A DNA stretch of 64,000 nt, taken from NCBI GenBank assembly GCA_023079485.1, contig CM041090.1:11543403-11607402 (forward strand), given 5' to 3'. A program made the translations under genes and the position numbers. How positions within the stretch are numbered: the first letter of the stretch is position 1; each line of letters starts with the position of its first letter. The notes beneath the pieces are model-generated. The model searched no databases. It worked only from the letters and a program-made list of their open reading frames with translations, and was not told the DNA's origin. Positions 12,871 through 25,200 of the stretch are shown piece by piece. Source of the DNA: Archilochus colubris. Taxonomy: Eukaryota; Chordata; Aves; Apodiformes; Trochilidae.

Positions 12871-13853
12871 CGGGTAGGATGCCTTGCTTGAGGGGTGGAA
12901 GCTGTCCCATGGCTGTGCCAAGCTGCTACATGCAATGTGTAACATCCTTAAACAGTCAGGCACATGAGTACAAAATCAGCCTTTGCAGGAGTAAAACTCA
13001 ATTACTTCTGTGCTGATGAAGTGAATACAAAGAGTGAGCAGGTGTGGGTAGGCTGACTTCATTTGTAAGCCTGACTGAAGAATGACAAGAATTTTGGAGT
13101 TTTGTACCATTCTTATTCTATCTATAGTGCCATATTTTCTACAGCAACTTATTTGACCACAACCTGTACTCCATGGTAAGTTACATAGAATATCCCCAGT
13201 GCCCATAAACAATAGATCCTCTTCCTAAATGCACACAATTTCCCTGTATGTAAATTGTACCACTTAAACTCATAACCCTCTGTGCCTGGAAAAGCAGGGT
13301 AAGAGGCTGAGTGATCAGGCATCATGGCAAAACATGGCTTGAAAGATGAACTGAAGTGGTCTACTCAAGTATACACACAAAAGAGCACACTGCAGTTAGA
13401 GGCATGTGTAGCACACACACTTTTAGGTATAACTATGCCTATGTGGAAAAGAAAATCCATATTCCCATTTAAAACAGTAGGAATTTTGCCACTAGATTCA
13501 GAAAAGCTAAAATGGCACTCAAAGCAGTTCAGAAAGTATAAATTAGTGATAGTGGTTTCTGTAAAAGACTGGAAAAAAGTATTTTTCATCAAAAAGAAAG
13601 CTGAATTTTTATTTAAAGGAATGTATTAAAAAAATTAGTTTGATATACTGTCTTTTTACTACCCAGCACAGCAGTGAAAAGTGGCTATTTTCCTGTGACC
13701 GAAAAGTAGGTTACTTAAATTACTGGAACTTTACTGTCCCAGCATGCCTGACACTAAGCCTGATTTCTGTTCTTAAGATAAGAAGATTTGATATGATTCT
13801 ACAGACTAACAGGGAACCTTTCTATTATCTTTATATTATGAGCATATGCAAAG

Positions 13854-13880
13854 CATTTAAAACATTTAAAACATTTAAAA
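13854..13880 (+). repeat. Three tandem copies of a 9-bp unit
   Basis: The unit CATTTAAAA occurs three times in a row without mismatch. It is a minor minisatellite-like expansion in AT-rich DNA. Confidence 0.9.
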
Positions 13881-16274
13881 CAAAAATCTGCACACACTCT
13901 ATTGAGACACTGGTACAGAGTATTGATGAGAGTGTAGGACACTCTGCTGCTTCATTGCTGTAATGCCGTAATTATTAAATTTAATAGGCTCAGGATGTCC
14001 TGCCCATGTCTGGGCAAGGAGTCAAGCCTAATTCTCATTCCTGCAGTCATCTGCCTGATGATGGCTAAAGCCTTGATGGTGTGGTAGAGACTTTCATTAC
14101 CTATGATGTATAATGTCTACAAAAAAAAAAAAAAGGAAACCATTATTTTTTCAGCACTATCTCCTTTGCAGATACCTTCAAAAAGAAATTTTAAGGGCAA
14201 GAGTTGAATATATTCTTTTGATTTTATATGGACCCATCCTTGGCAGGAATGAACAGCAATGAAATCAACACTCATGACCAGAGTATGAACAAAGGTTCAT
14301 CATACAAGCTGCTTATTTTCTTCTTTGTAATTCTTATGTATACAATAATTAAAATACTAGTCAACTTCTACCTCCTGTTTGTGAGCAAAAACCTAGCAAA
14401 ACTCAGAATTTTACATAGTTCCACATGCAAACTGTAATTCAAGACTGTCCTGATATGAACAAAACTCACTCTTTCCCAAAAATACTGAGGTAAATGGGGC
14501 AAATTTTACTTTCAGGTTTTCTGTTGGCTTTGTAGGTAAAGTGTGCTGAGAGCAACCATGGAAGATCTGGGTTATCTCTTCTTTCCATAGAGCAGTCTGA
14601 AATTTTTAGTAGAATCCCCATGGACAAGCATTAGTCTTCCCCTTGAGGAACAAATACTATCACGATCATCTACCTGATCCATTTCTCACTCCATTTGTCA
14701 TTCCATTTTTATCTAAAATAACAGATTTGCTGTCTACATTTCCTCATGGTCTTGAGAAAGACTGTGAATAGCTCACAAACTGGTTGATATTTTGGAATAA
14801 AATCTTTAAATAGGTAAGGAAGGACCCTGTCATTCTTATTTTGATTCTGTACATACCCTAGAGAATATGGCAGGCTCATACAGAAACAGCAACAAGAACA
14901 TTTTTAATTTTAGCTGATACCTATTTCTGGTTCTGACGGAAGAAAGTGAGATTGTGGATGTTTGCCTCAGTTGAAGAGGTGAATAGTCAAGTGAGGGCAT
15001 GAATATGGCTAAACCTCTAGGGAAATTGTTAAGCTGATCTGGTTATTAAGGAGTAGAAGAAAGAAGGTAGGGGAGGTACCTTGAAAGTCTTTGAAGGCTC
15101 TGGTGTCTCTCAGGAAAACTGAGCCAGCTGTACCTCCAGTCTGTGAGGCATCAAAGAGAAAGCCATAGTTTGCTTCCTGTGCTTATAAAGCAAGCCAAAG
15201 GAAAAATCATTGCTTTATAGTCAGGTCAAAAGATGCTTAAGAAGAGATATTGTGGTTGGGCCTCAACACAGACATCTGGTAAGTGTTATAGAAAATGCTT
15301 GTGGGGTCTTTTAATCAGTAGATCTGAAACCTTTTTCAGATGGCCTATGCAGTCTGTACCCTTTGAATCCAAGGTTCTGCGGGTATCTAATAGGGTTTTA
15401 AAAATATCAATTAAGCCTTCTTTGATTACACAATTAAAACAGCTCATTACTGGATGCTGACCCAAAAGCAGTTTCCTAAACTGTTTCAAAGTCTTTTAAA
15501 AATGAAGTGAAGGAAAATATTGCTATTTAATCTTAAATTTCAAAAGGCAATAACAAAGAGAGAGAAAGAAAGAGAGCTGCTCCTGTTGCCTTAATAGAGA
15601 TGCAGTTGCAATAGTACAGAACTCTGAATGTAAAGCTTAAGTGCCTCAAATACAGATACCAACAGATTTCTCCTGAGATCATATGCAGTTATATTAGCTA
15701 AAAGACTGACGTATTACATCTTGAAGATGCTGAAGTTTCTTCAGCTCCCTTTGAACTCAGTGGGAAAGATAAGGGTGGCCAAGGCAGGAGAAATTCTAAA
15801 AGTGTTAGATAATGATCTTGCTTTCTAGAACGCAAACTCCTTTGGGTTTCTTTTTTTCTTTTATCACCCCTAGATTAAATCTTAGGGAGAGGGTAGAATA
15901 CTAAAATACGATCCCATTTATAATTGGTGACTAAAGTCAATAGACAGATGATCTTGAGAAAGAATTAATCCAGGAAGCTTATGGAAGAGAATGACCCAGT
16001 CATTCTGATTAACATCAGAGTGAGTGATGGAACAGTGATGGAGTGAGAGTGAAGGAAGACAGAGAAGACTAAAGCACCCAATATGTGAAAGGATTTCTTT
16101 AGAAATTTCCTCTTCCTTTGCATACAGACAACAATCCACAGACTCCAGTTGGCAGTATAAATGTATTATGAATTCAGTACCTGGTGAACAGTACTTGCTA
16201 CATCTAAAGTAGACAATTTAAAATTCAAAGTATTATTAGTTTAGAATCTTCCAGGTTAGCAGGAGACACTGAAC

Positions 16275-16327
16275 AAAAATGAACACTAAAGAATCTAGAA
16301 AAAAAATGAACACTCAAGAATCTAGAA
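16275..16327 (+). repeat. Tandem duplication of about 27 bp
   Basis: Two adjacent copies of a unit containing 'aatgaacactaaagaatct' and 'aatgaacactcaagaatct' differ by one substitution and one added A. This looks like a recent local duplication. Confidence 0.9.
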
Positions 16328-17654
16328 TTTATTTCTAATTTTATCTTCCTGTCTTTTGAAGGAAACTTTTATTTTCACTTTACTTTGGGAAAAGACTTAC
16401 GCTGTGGAAAGAAAAAGAGAGGTGCAGGATGGTGAGATAAAGTTTTCCTCAACATTTTTAGAAATAGCAGAAAAATTGATGTCCTGAATTCATTAATATT
16501 GTCCTAAAAATACGGAAATTAGGAGGTTTTCTTTAAATCAGACAGCTATGAATCTTCAAAAGTTTCATGGAGTATATGGAAAGGATTGACTATCATTCAT
16601 ACTTTCGTACTATCTGGAAGTTTAGAAACTAACTGGGTGGAAACAAGACAGAAAAATCTGAAATCAGCTTTACAAGGTGAAATGGAATCTTGAAAGAACT
16701 GAAGACCAAAGGAGCCTTAGTGGTTGGCTGCTCAAAAATAATCATAGTTCAGATGCCTCATTGCTACAGTAAGCTCAGTCAGATTCTTTAAAAACATCTT
16801 ATATTGGGTGACTTCCTGAGAAAACTTTTAAAACAAAAAAAGGAAAACTTGAGCAATATGAAATGGTTGCACTCTGATTTCTCTTATTTGTCAGGTGGCT
16901 AAAAAAGGGAGGTATCTCCGATTCTGCATCCTTCAGCTCCTTACAAGGGGTTCTCAAGGACAAGAAGACAATCATGTACAAGCCCTTAGGATCTGAAAAG
17001 GAAAGGAAAGACTTTCTAATTTCTAGCTATGTACTGAGATTTACATTTAGGGCTAAAGCTTGAAAGTTTAGTGTTGACTTCTATAAGCTTCAAGACAGAC
17101 TTGCCAGAGCAGTACAGTACAACAATAAAATGAATGAATCCGAGCAGTAGGCACACACCTGTTATGTAAAATGAACAAAACTCCACACTGAATATACACT
17201 TTCTTCCTCAAGGTAGGATGAATGACAAATTATTGTCTTGTTGCCTAATGTACTCCTTAGGGCTTTTCTAAGAAATACTCAAGATCCAAACAGTGGTCTT
17301 GCAGGAGAGAAAACTTTCTTTCAAATTGGTAACAGTACCTGCTCCAGTGACTTTTAACCTATTTTAAATCCTCCATGGCCTGACAATATCTGTATTTAGA
17401 TACTAGAGAGGGACATGTACATATATAACACCAGCACAGAAAATAATCTATAGACATTGGTGTCTACAACAATTAAGGCATCTTTTCTGTCTGGCAAAGC
17501 TTCAAACATACAAGTATTAGGGGCTAAGGACCATATTTCAGTTCTGAGATACTGTCACTTTCACTTATACTGTTTATATAAATACTGTCCCTAATTAGCA
17601 AGAATTATTTAAAAACTGAAAGCAACAGAGCCAAATTACCCACTGCTGTAGAAC

Positions 17655-19040
17655 ATAGAATCATGGAATCATAGAACCATTTGGGTTACAAGGCACCATA
17701 AAGATCCAGTTCCAACCCCCCTGCTATGGGCAGGGACACCTCTCATTGTACCAGGATGCTCAAAGCCCAATCCAACTTGGCCTTGAACACTTCTAGGGGG
17801 AAATGTGAGAGCTTCCCTGGGCTACTTTTTCCAGTATCATACCACTCTCACAGTAAAAAATTGCTTCCTAGTATCTTATCTAAATCTACTGTCTTTCAGT
17901 TTGAAGCCCTTCCACCTTGTCCTGTCACCACAAAGTTCCTCCCCAGCTTTCCTGTAGACTCCTTTCTGATACTGGAAGGCTGCTTTAAGGTGTCCCCAGA
18001 GCTCTCCCTTCTTCACACTGAACAACCCCAACTCTCTCAGCCTCTCTTCATACGAGAGGTGCTTCAGCCCTATGATCATCTTCATGGCCCTCCTCTGGAC
18101 TCTTTCCAACAGCTCTATGTCCTTCCTGGTCTGGGGGCTCCAGAACTGGATGGACACAGTTCCCCATGTGAGGTCTCACGAGTGTAGAGTAGAGGGGCAG
18201 AATCACCTCCCGTGACCTCCTGGCTGTGCTTCTTTTGATTCAGCACAGGATACAGTTGGGTTTCTGGGCTGCAAGTGCACATTGATGGCTCCTGTTGAGC
18301 TTCTCATCAACCAATACGTACAAGTTCTGCTCTCAGTCCATTCTCTGCCCAGACTGTATTTGTCCTTGGGATTGCCCCCAACCCATAGGTAGGAATTTGC
18401 ACTTGGACTTGTTGAACTTCATTAGGTTTTCACAAGCCCACCTCTCAAGCCTGCCAAGGTCCCTCTCGATGATGTCCTTTCCAGCATCTCTCCCTCTGTC
18501 ATGTTAGTCACACCACAGAGCTTGGTGTCATCAGCACACTTGCTGAGGGTGCACTCAGTTCCACTCTCCATATCTCCAGCATAGATGTTAAACAGCACAG
18601 AGGAGCACAACTTATCACTGACCTTCACTTGGACATTGAGCCATTAACCACAACTCTTGGAGTTGTCACAGAGTACCTCAGCCTTCTTCATATTCTGGGT
18701 AACCAGGCCTCCCATTTCATTCTGGAGAAGGCCCACATTTTCTTTTGTCTTCCTTTTTTCAAGAATCTTTTTTGTTACCTCTGACATCCCTGTCCAGATT
18801 TAATTCTATCTAACTCCTAGCTTTCCTAACCTGACCTGTGTCTGCTCAGACAGTTTCTTTGTATTCCTCCCAGGCTACCTGTCCTTCCTTCCACCTTCTA
18901 AGGGTGCCTTTTAAATCTGAGTTTGTCCAGGAGCTCCTTGTCAATCCATGGAAGCCTCCTGGTATTTTTGCCTGACTTCCTCTTTCTTGGGGTCCATTGC
19001 TCCTGAGGTTGGAGCTGGTGATCCTTAAATACTCACCCAC
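17655..19040 (-). mobile_element. CR1 LINE, longest copy, internally deleted
   Basis: On the - strand the element runs from ORF2 sequence upstream of the reverse transcriptase (near 19,040) to the CR1 3' terminus at 17,655. The end there is the reverse complement of the 'attctatgattc' type tail, visible as 'atagaatcatggaatcatag'. At about 1.4 kb it is the longest CR1 here but well short of a full-length element of about 4.5 kb. ORF2 segments occur in the expected order, with a gap near 18,650-18,665 where the N-terminal part of the polymerase should be. The upper boundary is approximate. Confidence 0.9.
17876..19040 (-). pseudogene. CR1 ORF2 reverse transcriptase, degenerate
   Basis: Reading down the - strand, 19,040-18,846 gives a piece with RRWKEGQVAWEEYKETV, matching the linker between endonuclease and reverse transcriptase. 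About 18,760-18,670 gives NEMGGLVTQ-like residues. About 18,650-18,422 gives the palm, with the catalytic motif reading CADD where CR1 normally has FADD. 18,157-17,876 gives the C-terminal ELLERVQRRAMKMI and HLSYEERLRELGLFS blocks. The fingers and first palm motif are missing between the second and third pieces. Frames shift between blocks and stops interrupt them, so the copy is inactive. Confidence 0.88.
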
Positions 19041-22000
19041 TTTCTCTGTGACCTTCTCAACTGCCAGTTATTAATGTCTCTTTAATCACAGCAATGCAGG
19101 CTGTTGCCATGAAACTTACTTAAACTTAGTGTGCTCTCTACAGGTGCAGAGATTCTTCTCAAAAAAGCAGACTGCTGTCTCTTTGCAGCACTCACCTATC
19201 TCTGAGTTTCTTAGTTGTACAGTAAAATAGAAAAGGAAAAGCAAAGTTAAGATTGGCTTGGATTGTTGCCTGTAGCATTAAGGAATTTTGTTAAACCCCA
19301 GTTCATCGTGTTCTACTGATACAGCTGGGGGATAAGGCTCAGTTTCACTCCACTGGTAAGTTTTTCTATCTTGTCATGCTTGACAGGCTTGGAAACAAGC
19401 ATTAATACATACTTTCAGAAGCATCAATTCATTTGCTTTGAGGTGTCAGACATAAAAGGTAGAGTTTTGAGAAGCTTAAATAAAAATCATCTCAAGTTGC
19501 ACACTTGCTGCTCTAAGGAAAGCTTAAAAATGAGTCTACGTGACCTAAACTCACAGAAAGGTCAGTGATAGTTAGGCCAGGGAAAGGAAACACAGCAGCT
19601 TCTATTTAATGTTACATTACTCTATATAAGAAATCATTGGGTTGAGTGTATAACCCCCAGAGCCACTCCATGTCTGTACTTTCCTATTAAAGTCTCAGAA
19701 ACCCTGTTGCACTCTACTTTCACATATATTTTTATTCTGAGTCCTCTACACATCAGTGGTGCTTATGAGAAGATGCGTGTGTGGTACTTTCTCAAGTAGA
19801 CCTTACTAATATCTACTCATGACATTACTGCAGGTAGAGTATCAGTTTTGCTTTATAAAAATCCCAATCTTGTTGCACATCTTTAGCCAGCTCCATTTGG
19901 GGCCCTGAATGAGCAGGCAAAGGAAAGGGGACCTGCTAGACTTCACCACTTGTATTTTCATTACTTTTTCTGTTACTTCTTTTTCCTCCCTAATGGGGAA
20001 GCATGGGGAAGGAAATGTTCATTGATGACTTCATGTATTTCTCTTTCAAATGCTAGATGTCAGCCATTGCTTACACTTCAGTCTCCTTTTCTGCCCAGGT
20101 ACAGCATGATCCCAGTGGGTTTATGCAGCTGCCAGATTTGAGCATTTGCAGCAGTTTCTGGGTCCCCGGCTTAGCCTGGGGCAACACTGTTCCTCTTTAG
20201 CTGTAAACAAACATCTTTGCTTCTGAAATATTCCTGGGTTGTGCTACAAGCTCAGTGTGCTGCTTAGAGATGCCTTGCCAAGGCTTACACACAGATTTTC
20301 TTTTGTTGTTTCTGGTGCTGCTGAATAATTGTCCCCACTTCTGCAGTTTCTTAGCTGTGGATGAGCTTCTGGGTGAGCAAGAAAATGTATTGCTGTCTAG
20401 GGCCCTGATCTCACAAGGGGAGAAGCACTCTTGGTTCTCAATAAATCATGATTCCAACAAATGCTGTGGCTGTCCATACACCATAGGATCAGGCATTAGC
20501 ACATTGCTCTGTGTTAGTCACTCGGCAGTACTGGACACACTGCTGTCTTAAATCCAAATGCTTTCTGGAACTGCAGCAGTAGCTCCCTGGAAAGAGACTT
20601 TAATTTCCCAGGTGGAGGTGGCTGACCCTAGCCCTTTTTGAAACCAGGTTCATGAAAGAGAGGAGATTTCTGCTGTTTGAAAATACTATTTCACTACTGC
20701 ATTAAATGACTGTTTAATGTAATGCTTACACACATTTAGAGGTCAGCTCCCAATTCAATCCTTTCTCTAATAAAAGCCTGAACTTCTGCCTGGTGTTTTA
20801 CGCTCAAGTCTTGGACATCATCTTCCTCTTTAGACCTTGGAATACTGCAGGGAGGGTAAATCAGCTTCAACTGAAAGCAACAAAAGCACTTGCTTACATT
20901 TTGCTTAATTGGTAGCCAGATGGTTAGGCTGTGCTTCTCTGCCAGGAGAGATATGATGATGAGTGCCCTCCTGAGAGGGATCTGAGCTCCTGTTTCCTAT
21001 TCCCTGGCTGACACAGTGATTTGGGCACAGAGGGACTCCTGCGGCACCATTTGTGGTAGAAGCAGAATCAGCACATATTTTTGCAGCATGTCTCATAGAT
21101 CAGATAGTTGAAGTGTTATCACTTGAAGTAATAAAATACTGCGGCATTTTAACACATTCCAACAAAATTCTTTATGACCACAATTTATATTTAAAATGGA
21201 GATAAGAACTGGACATCTAATTTTTCTGGTTTGTATCTTCAGGTGGCATTGATATACTTCATGCAGAGTATATGATCTCAATTTTGTTTATGGTGATTAA
21301 TAAAAGATACAAGTACGGACATGGACTGTGTTTGAACTGCTTGTTAGCACTTGCTCATTTGACAGATTTTCCAAGCAAGTGAATATGAGAATATTGCTGC
21401 TCTTGTTTGTGCTAAAAAATGTCAGAATATACATTATGTTAAGCATTCATGTTCTACAACAAGCAATTAAGAAAATAATCTCTTTTTACTCACAAAATGC
21501 TATCTACTAATAGTGGTGTACAATAAATATTTCAAATTCCTTTGCTACACTAATAACTACAGGACCATTTCAGAAAATAATTTATAACTTATTTAATGTA
21601 AGGTAATTATTTTAATTTAATTTTAGGTAAAATTAATGAGGTGTTCAGAACTCGACACCATGCAAGGCTCAGCACATCCTCATCTACACCAGTTTTAAGG
21701 AACAAGGCATCATGAAAGTAAGACAAGAAAAATAATTCTCCCTTTTTTCCCCATCCCACAAAACATCATCTTGGGCAGGCCACCGAGACCCCAGCCCACT
21801 GATGTGCAGAAGAGTTTTGGGGTGTGTTGTTCAGTAAGGGGGACTTTTGCAAGATTAAGAACTAAAACCAGGCTTCTGAATCATCCTGTACTGGTTGGCA
21901 GCTGAGGAAAATTCTCTTTACACAGGACCGGCAGGATGACAATTTCAGCTCACAGAGACCTGGAGCCAATGTCTTTTCTCCCCTGAAATGACTGGAATCA

Positions 22001-25000
22001 CACTAGAAGCAAAGGAAAGAGGGGGAAAATAAAGAACAAAACAGTAAAGCCTTCAAACACACATCTGATTTAAAATCTAGAAATGCATTTGTGTAGAAAT
22101 ACAAATAATAATAATTGCAACAAAAGTACTTGAGTTCAGCTCCAGAAATGCAAAAAAAATGCCTGTGGTATCAGGGTGCCAGCTAGCAATAATCCACATC
22201 AGTTCCATGTTCTGAATGCAAATGCATATTTTCAGTAGTGCTGTCATTACAAATCTCTTTTCAGTTTCAGCTATTACTTTCACAAGCTCAGATACATTCT
22301 TAAATAAAATCAGGTAAAGCAAACTCCATGGGCAGCCTATGACAAAGACTCATAATGAATTGTAAAGCTTTCAATAATTATAGCACTGAAGTTTTAGGGC
22401 CTGATCAGCTGTTAAAGACAGAAGACGGTAGATTAAACCTTTTAGTCTTAAAAATTGAGTATCTTCACAGCATGGTTTTGCAGCAGAATTAATTTGGTTT
22501 TACTGGCCTTTCCTCAGCCAAATTACTAGTGAAATTAATCACCCCTATAGATTAGTCCCCAGTCATCACAGAATTTTGCCAGATGCCTTGTAATTGCAGC
22601 TGCAAGACATTGAAGGTAAATTAATACTTAGAATTCCATCATAACTTCTAACTGGCTTCACCATTTCAATCTGTCAAGCCAAGCTCAATGCATTATAGAG
22701 CTAGCCAATCTTCACTGCATAGCATTGTGAGAAATCACTTTTCAAAATGAGGAGCCTTTGATTTATGTTTGCTCTTAGAGCTTTACTTACAGCATGCCAA
22801 ATGTCATCAGCTCCCAGGGAGGTCCTGTAGAATTGAGGCACTTTGTGCCCTTCAAAACCAGATCCTACATTCAGTTATTAGCTATATAGTCATGGGGTGT
22901 CTTACTTTGCTACCTGAAACAAGCTGCAAGAACAATTAACCTTGCTAGAATCAGCATTTCAGCCCAGGCAGTTTTTAAAAATCAGCAGTCAGGGGCCAGG
23001 CCCTTGGGGTGCTGAGCCCTTCTGCTGCTGCTGGCCTGGCTGGTTCTTAGAGCCTCTCAGCCCTTCACTCCCTTGCTCAGCCCTAACCAGATTCAGCTTT
23101 CTAGGGTCAGCAGCTGCCCTTTCTTTCAAGGTTAATATCTTTAACTGGCTGCTGAGATGTAAGAAAAGTTGTCAGCAATTCTTGCCATAGCAGTCATGAG
23201 TGGATCAGCACACACGTGAGGAGAGATTTTTTTTTTCCCAATATTGTTTTTGACTGCTCTTGAAAATTTGCTAACAAAGGGGAAAAAAATGCTTGTCAAG
23301 AATGCAGCGATAAACAAGAGGAAAACATGGGAGTGGTGTTCATGTGTGGTTAAAGGGAAAATAAATGGGTACCATTTTGCTAAACTGGTAAACAATTATG
23401 AAATTAATTGATTTATAATATCTTAGTGGATGAGAAGCCTGTGACAGAGTTAATAGCTTAAAAGTAGTAAGATGTGGGTCTTGATGAAGCATATAACAAT
23501 TTTTTTCTTGATGACTTTACTTTTCCAATTCATATGTGTGTGGATTAGACCTTAATCCTTTAGAAGATAGAGACTGGGGCTTCTCCCAGAGTTTTCATTC
23601 CTTGGCCTGTGTGGGGTCTACTTCTGTTTCCTAAATATAAGTGCTATTCAAGACATCTCTGGGGTGTCTGAAACATCCACATGGAGCTCCAGACAGTACA
23701 TGGGAGCAAGAAAATATTTGTGCTCTTTTGAAGAGGCTGTTTACTGCCAGGCATCTGGCTGAGGTGATCGTCAGCATCCTCCCCCCAAGGAGTCCTCATG
23801 CTGAATGTAACTTCCGAGATAAGGATATGGTTGAGCCCAACTAGTCAGAGTTATTGTAACAGAATCTGCTTCATTTGAAATTCAAAAAAATAAATGCCAA
23901 GGACATCAAAACCACCAAAACCCAATGCAAAACCACCACAGTTCATTTCAGGTCCCTGAATAACTGAATTCTTTGTCAAACTTTCAGGCCACTCTGGAAA
24001 GAACATTTTCAGTTCAGAAAGAACATTTCAGTACATGTCAAACTGAAAACACTTCACTAAAACTATAACTGGTTTGGATCTTTGCTTAATGAAAACTTTA
24101 ACAAGTATTCAATTACTGAAAGCATTTTTTTACTCTATTAACCTTTCCTTTTGCCTCAGAAAGGTTAAGAAAAAAATTATACATTTCCTCAATAACATAC
24201 CTGCTTTTGTCTTCTGATTGGCCACCTCCACTGTGATTTGTGAAGGTGTCAGAGGAAAACTGTGTGCATAATGCTAATAGGAACTTAATATCAATGCTTC
24301 TGCCAAATGTGAGATAAATTGGGTGGTGGGTTCAGAAGGTACCAGCAGAGATGTTCATCCATGCTGGTAATGGGACTGCATGGAAACTAGCGCATTTGGT
24401 GACTCCAATGACATTGCTGAGTAAGACTTTTATACAAAATAAATTGCTATAAGCTTAGAAGTGTGACCTACAAGACAGGACTTTGGACTGGGACTTAGTG
24501 GGATCTGGTTTTATTTCTCCCGCAGATCTGCATGGTGACTGTAGCAAATACTTTTTCCTGCTGCTGTCTCAGTTTCTGCATCTGTTAAACAACATCAGAT
24601 GTTGTTTAACCACATCTGCTTTCAACTACTACTCCAAAATCTGGTTTCAAATGTGTGTTGTCACTGAGGACCTGAGACATTGTCACAGGGAGCTTAGCAG
24701 GCAAGCCAATCTGTTTGCCTCTGAGTTTGGAAAGATCTGAGTTATAACAGTCGCTATTTATGTTGTAACATAAGCTGGTCACTTGAAGAGGACTGCACCA
24801 ATTTTGCTCTTCAGCCTAAGATGAAAGTATTTTCTATACTGCTGACACAAATGCTGCAAAACTGAAGAGATGAGTAGAGTTGATTCCATAGCTATTATCT
24901 GGCTCCTCTGAAGTTACAATTTTTGAAGTCCAAATCAAAAGCATTGAAATTTATATTAGCTCTAATAAAGTTTGTCTAAACCTGAGGTTTTAATTTCCAT

Positions 25001-25040
25001 AAAAAGGTAAAAAAATAGGGATAAGTTACGCATACAGTAC
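19041..25040. other. Single-copy non-coding DNA
   Basis: No gene, RNA or transposon recognised. The open frames reach at most 98 codons (20,255-20,551 on +) and lack domain signatures. One short perfect hairpin at 24,584-24,610 is listed separately. Confidence 0.5.
24584..24610. repeat. Perfect 13-bp inverted repeat with 1-nt spacer
   Basis: The arms GTTAAACAACATC and GATGTTGTTTAAC are exact reverse complements separated by a single A. The sequence could extrude a tight hairpin or serve as a dyad binding site. Nothing around it suggests a terminator or transposon end. Confidence 0.9.
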
Positions 25041-25200
25041 TTTCAGAGGGACCTAGACAGGCTGGAGAGTTGATCAGGGAGAAATGTAATGAATTACAAC
25101 AAAGGCAAGTGTAGAGTCTTGCATCTGGGAAAGAACAACCCCATGTACCAGTATAGTTTGGGGACTGAGCTGTGGGAGAGCAATATAGGGGATTCTAGCG
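25041..25200 (+). mobile_element. Short internal CR1 ORF2 fragment
   Basis: In one + strand frame the segment reads FQRDLDRLES, a stop, then SGRNVMNYNKGKCRVLHLG and related residues. This matches the part of CR1 ORF2 just after the reverse transcriptase catalytic motif. Both ends are truncated and no CR1 3' tail follows. It is about 160 bp and has at least one in-frame stop. Confidence 0.82.

Larger units (their letters stand above)
12871..17654. other. Single-copy non-coding DNA
   Basis: AT-rich DNA without recognised genes. The open frames at 13,324-13,629 and 13,640-13,963 (101 and 107 codons) are lysine-rich or mixed chance frames with no domain. A 14-base A run lies at about 14,121. Two small direct repeats are listed separately. 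Confidence 0.5.

Noticed and set aside
20905..21096. Possible coding exon in a 63-codon - strand frame
   Set aside because: No domain and no clear splice sites; indistinguishable from chance.
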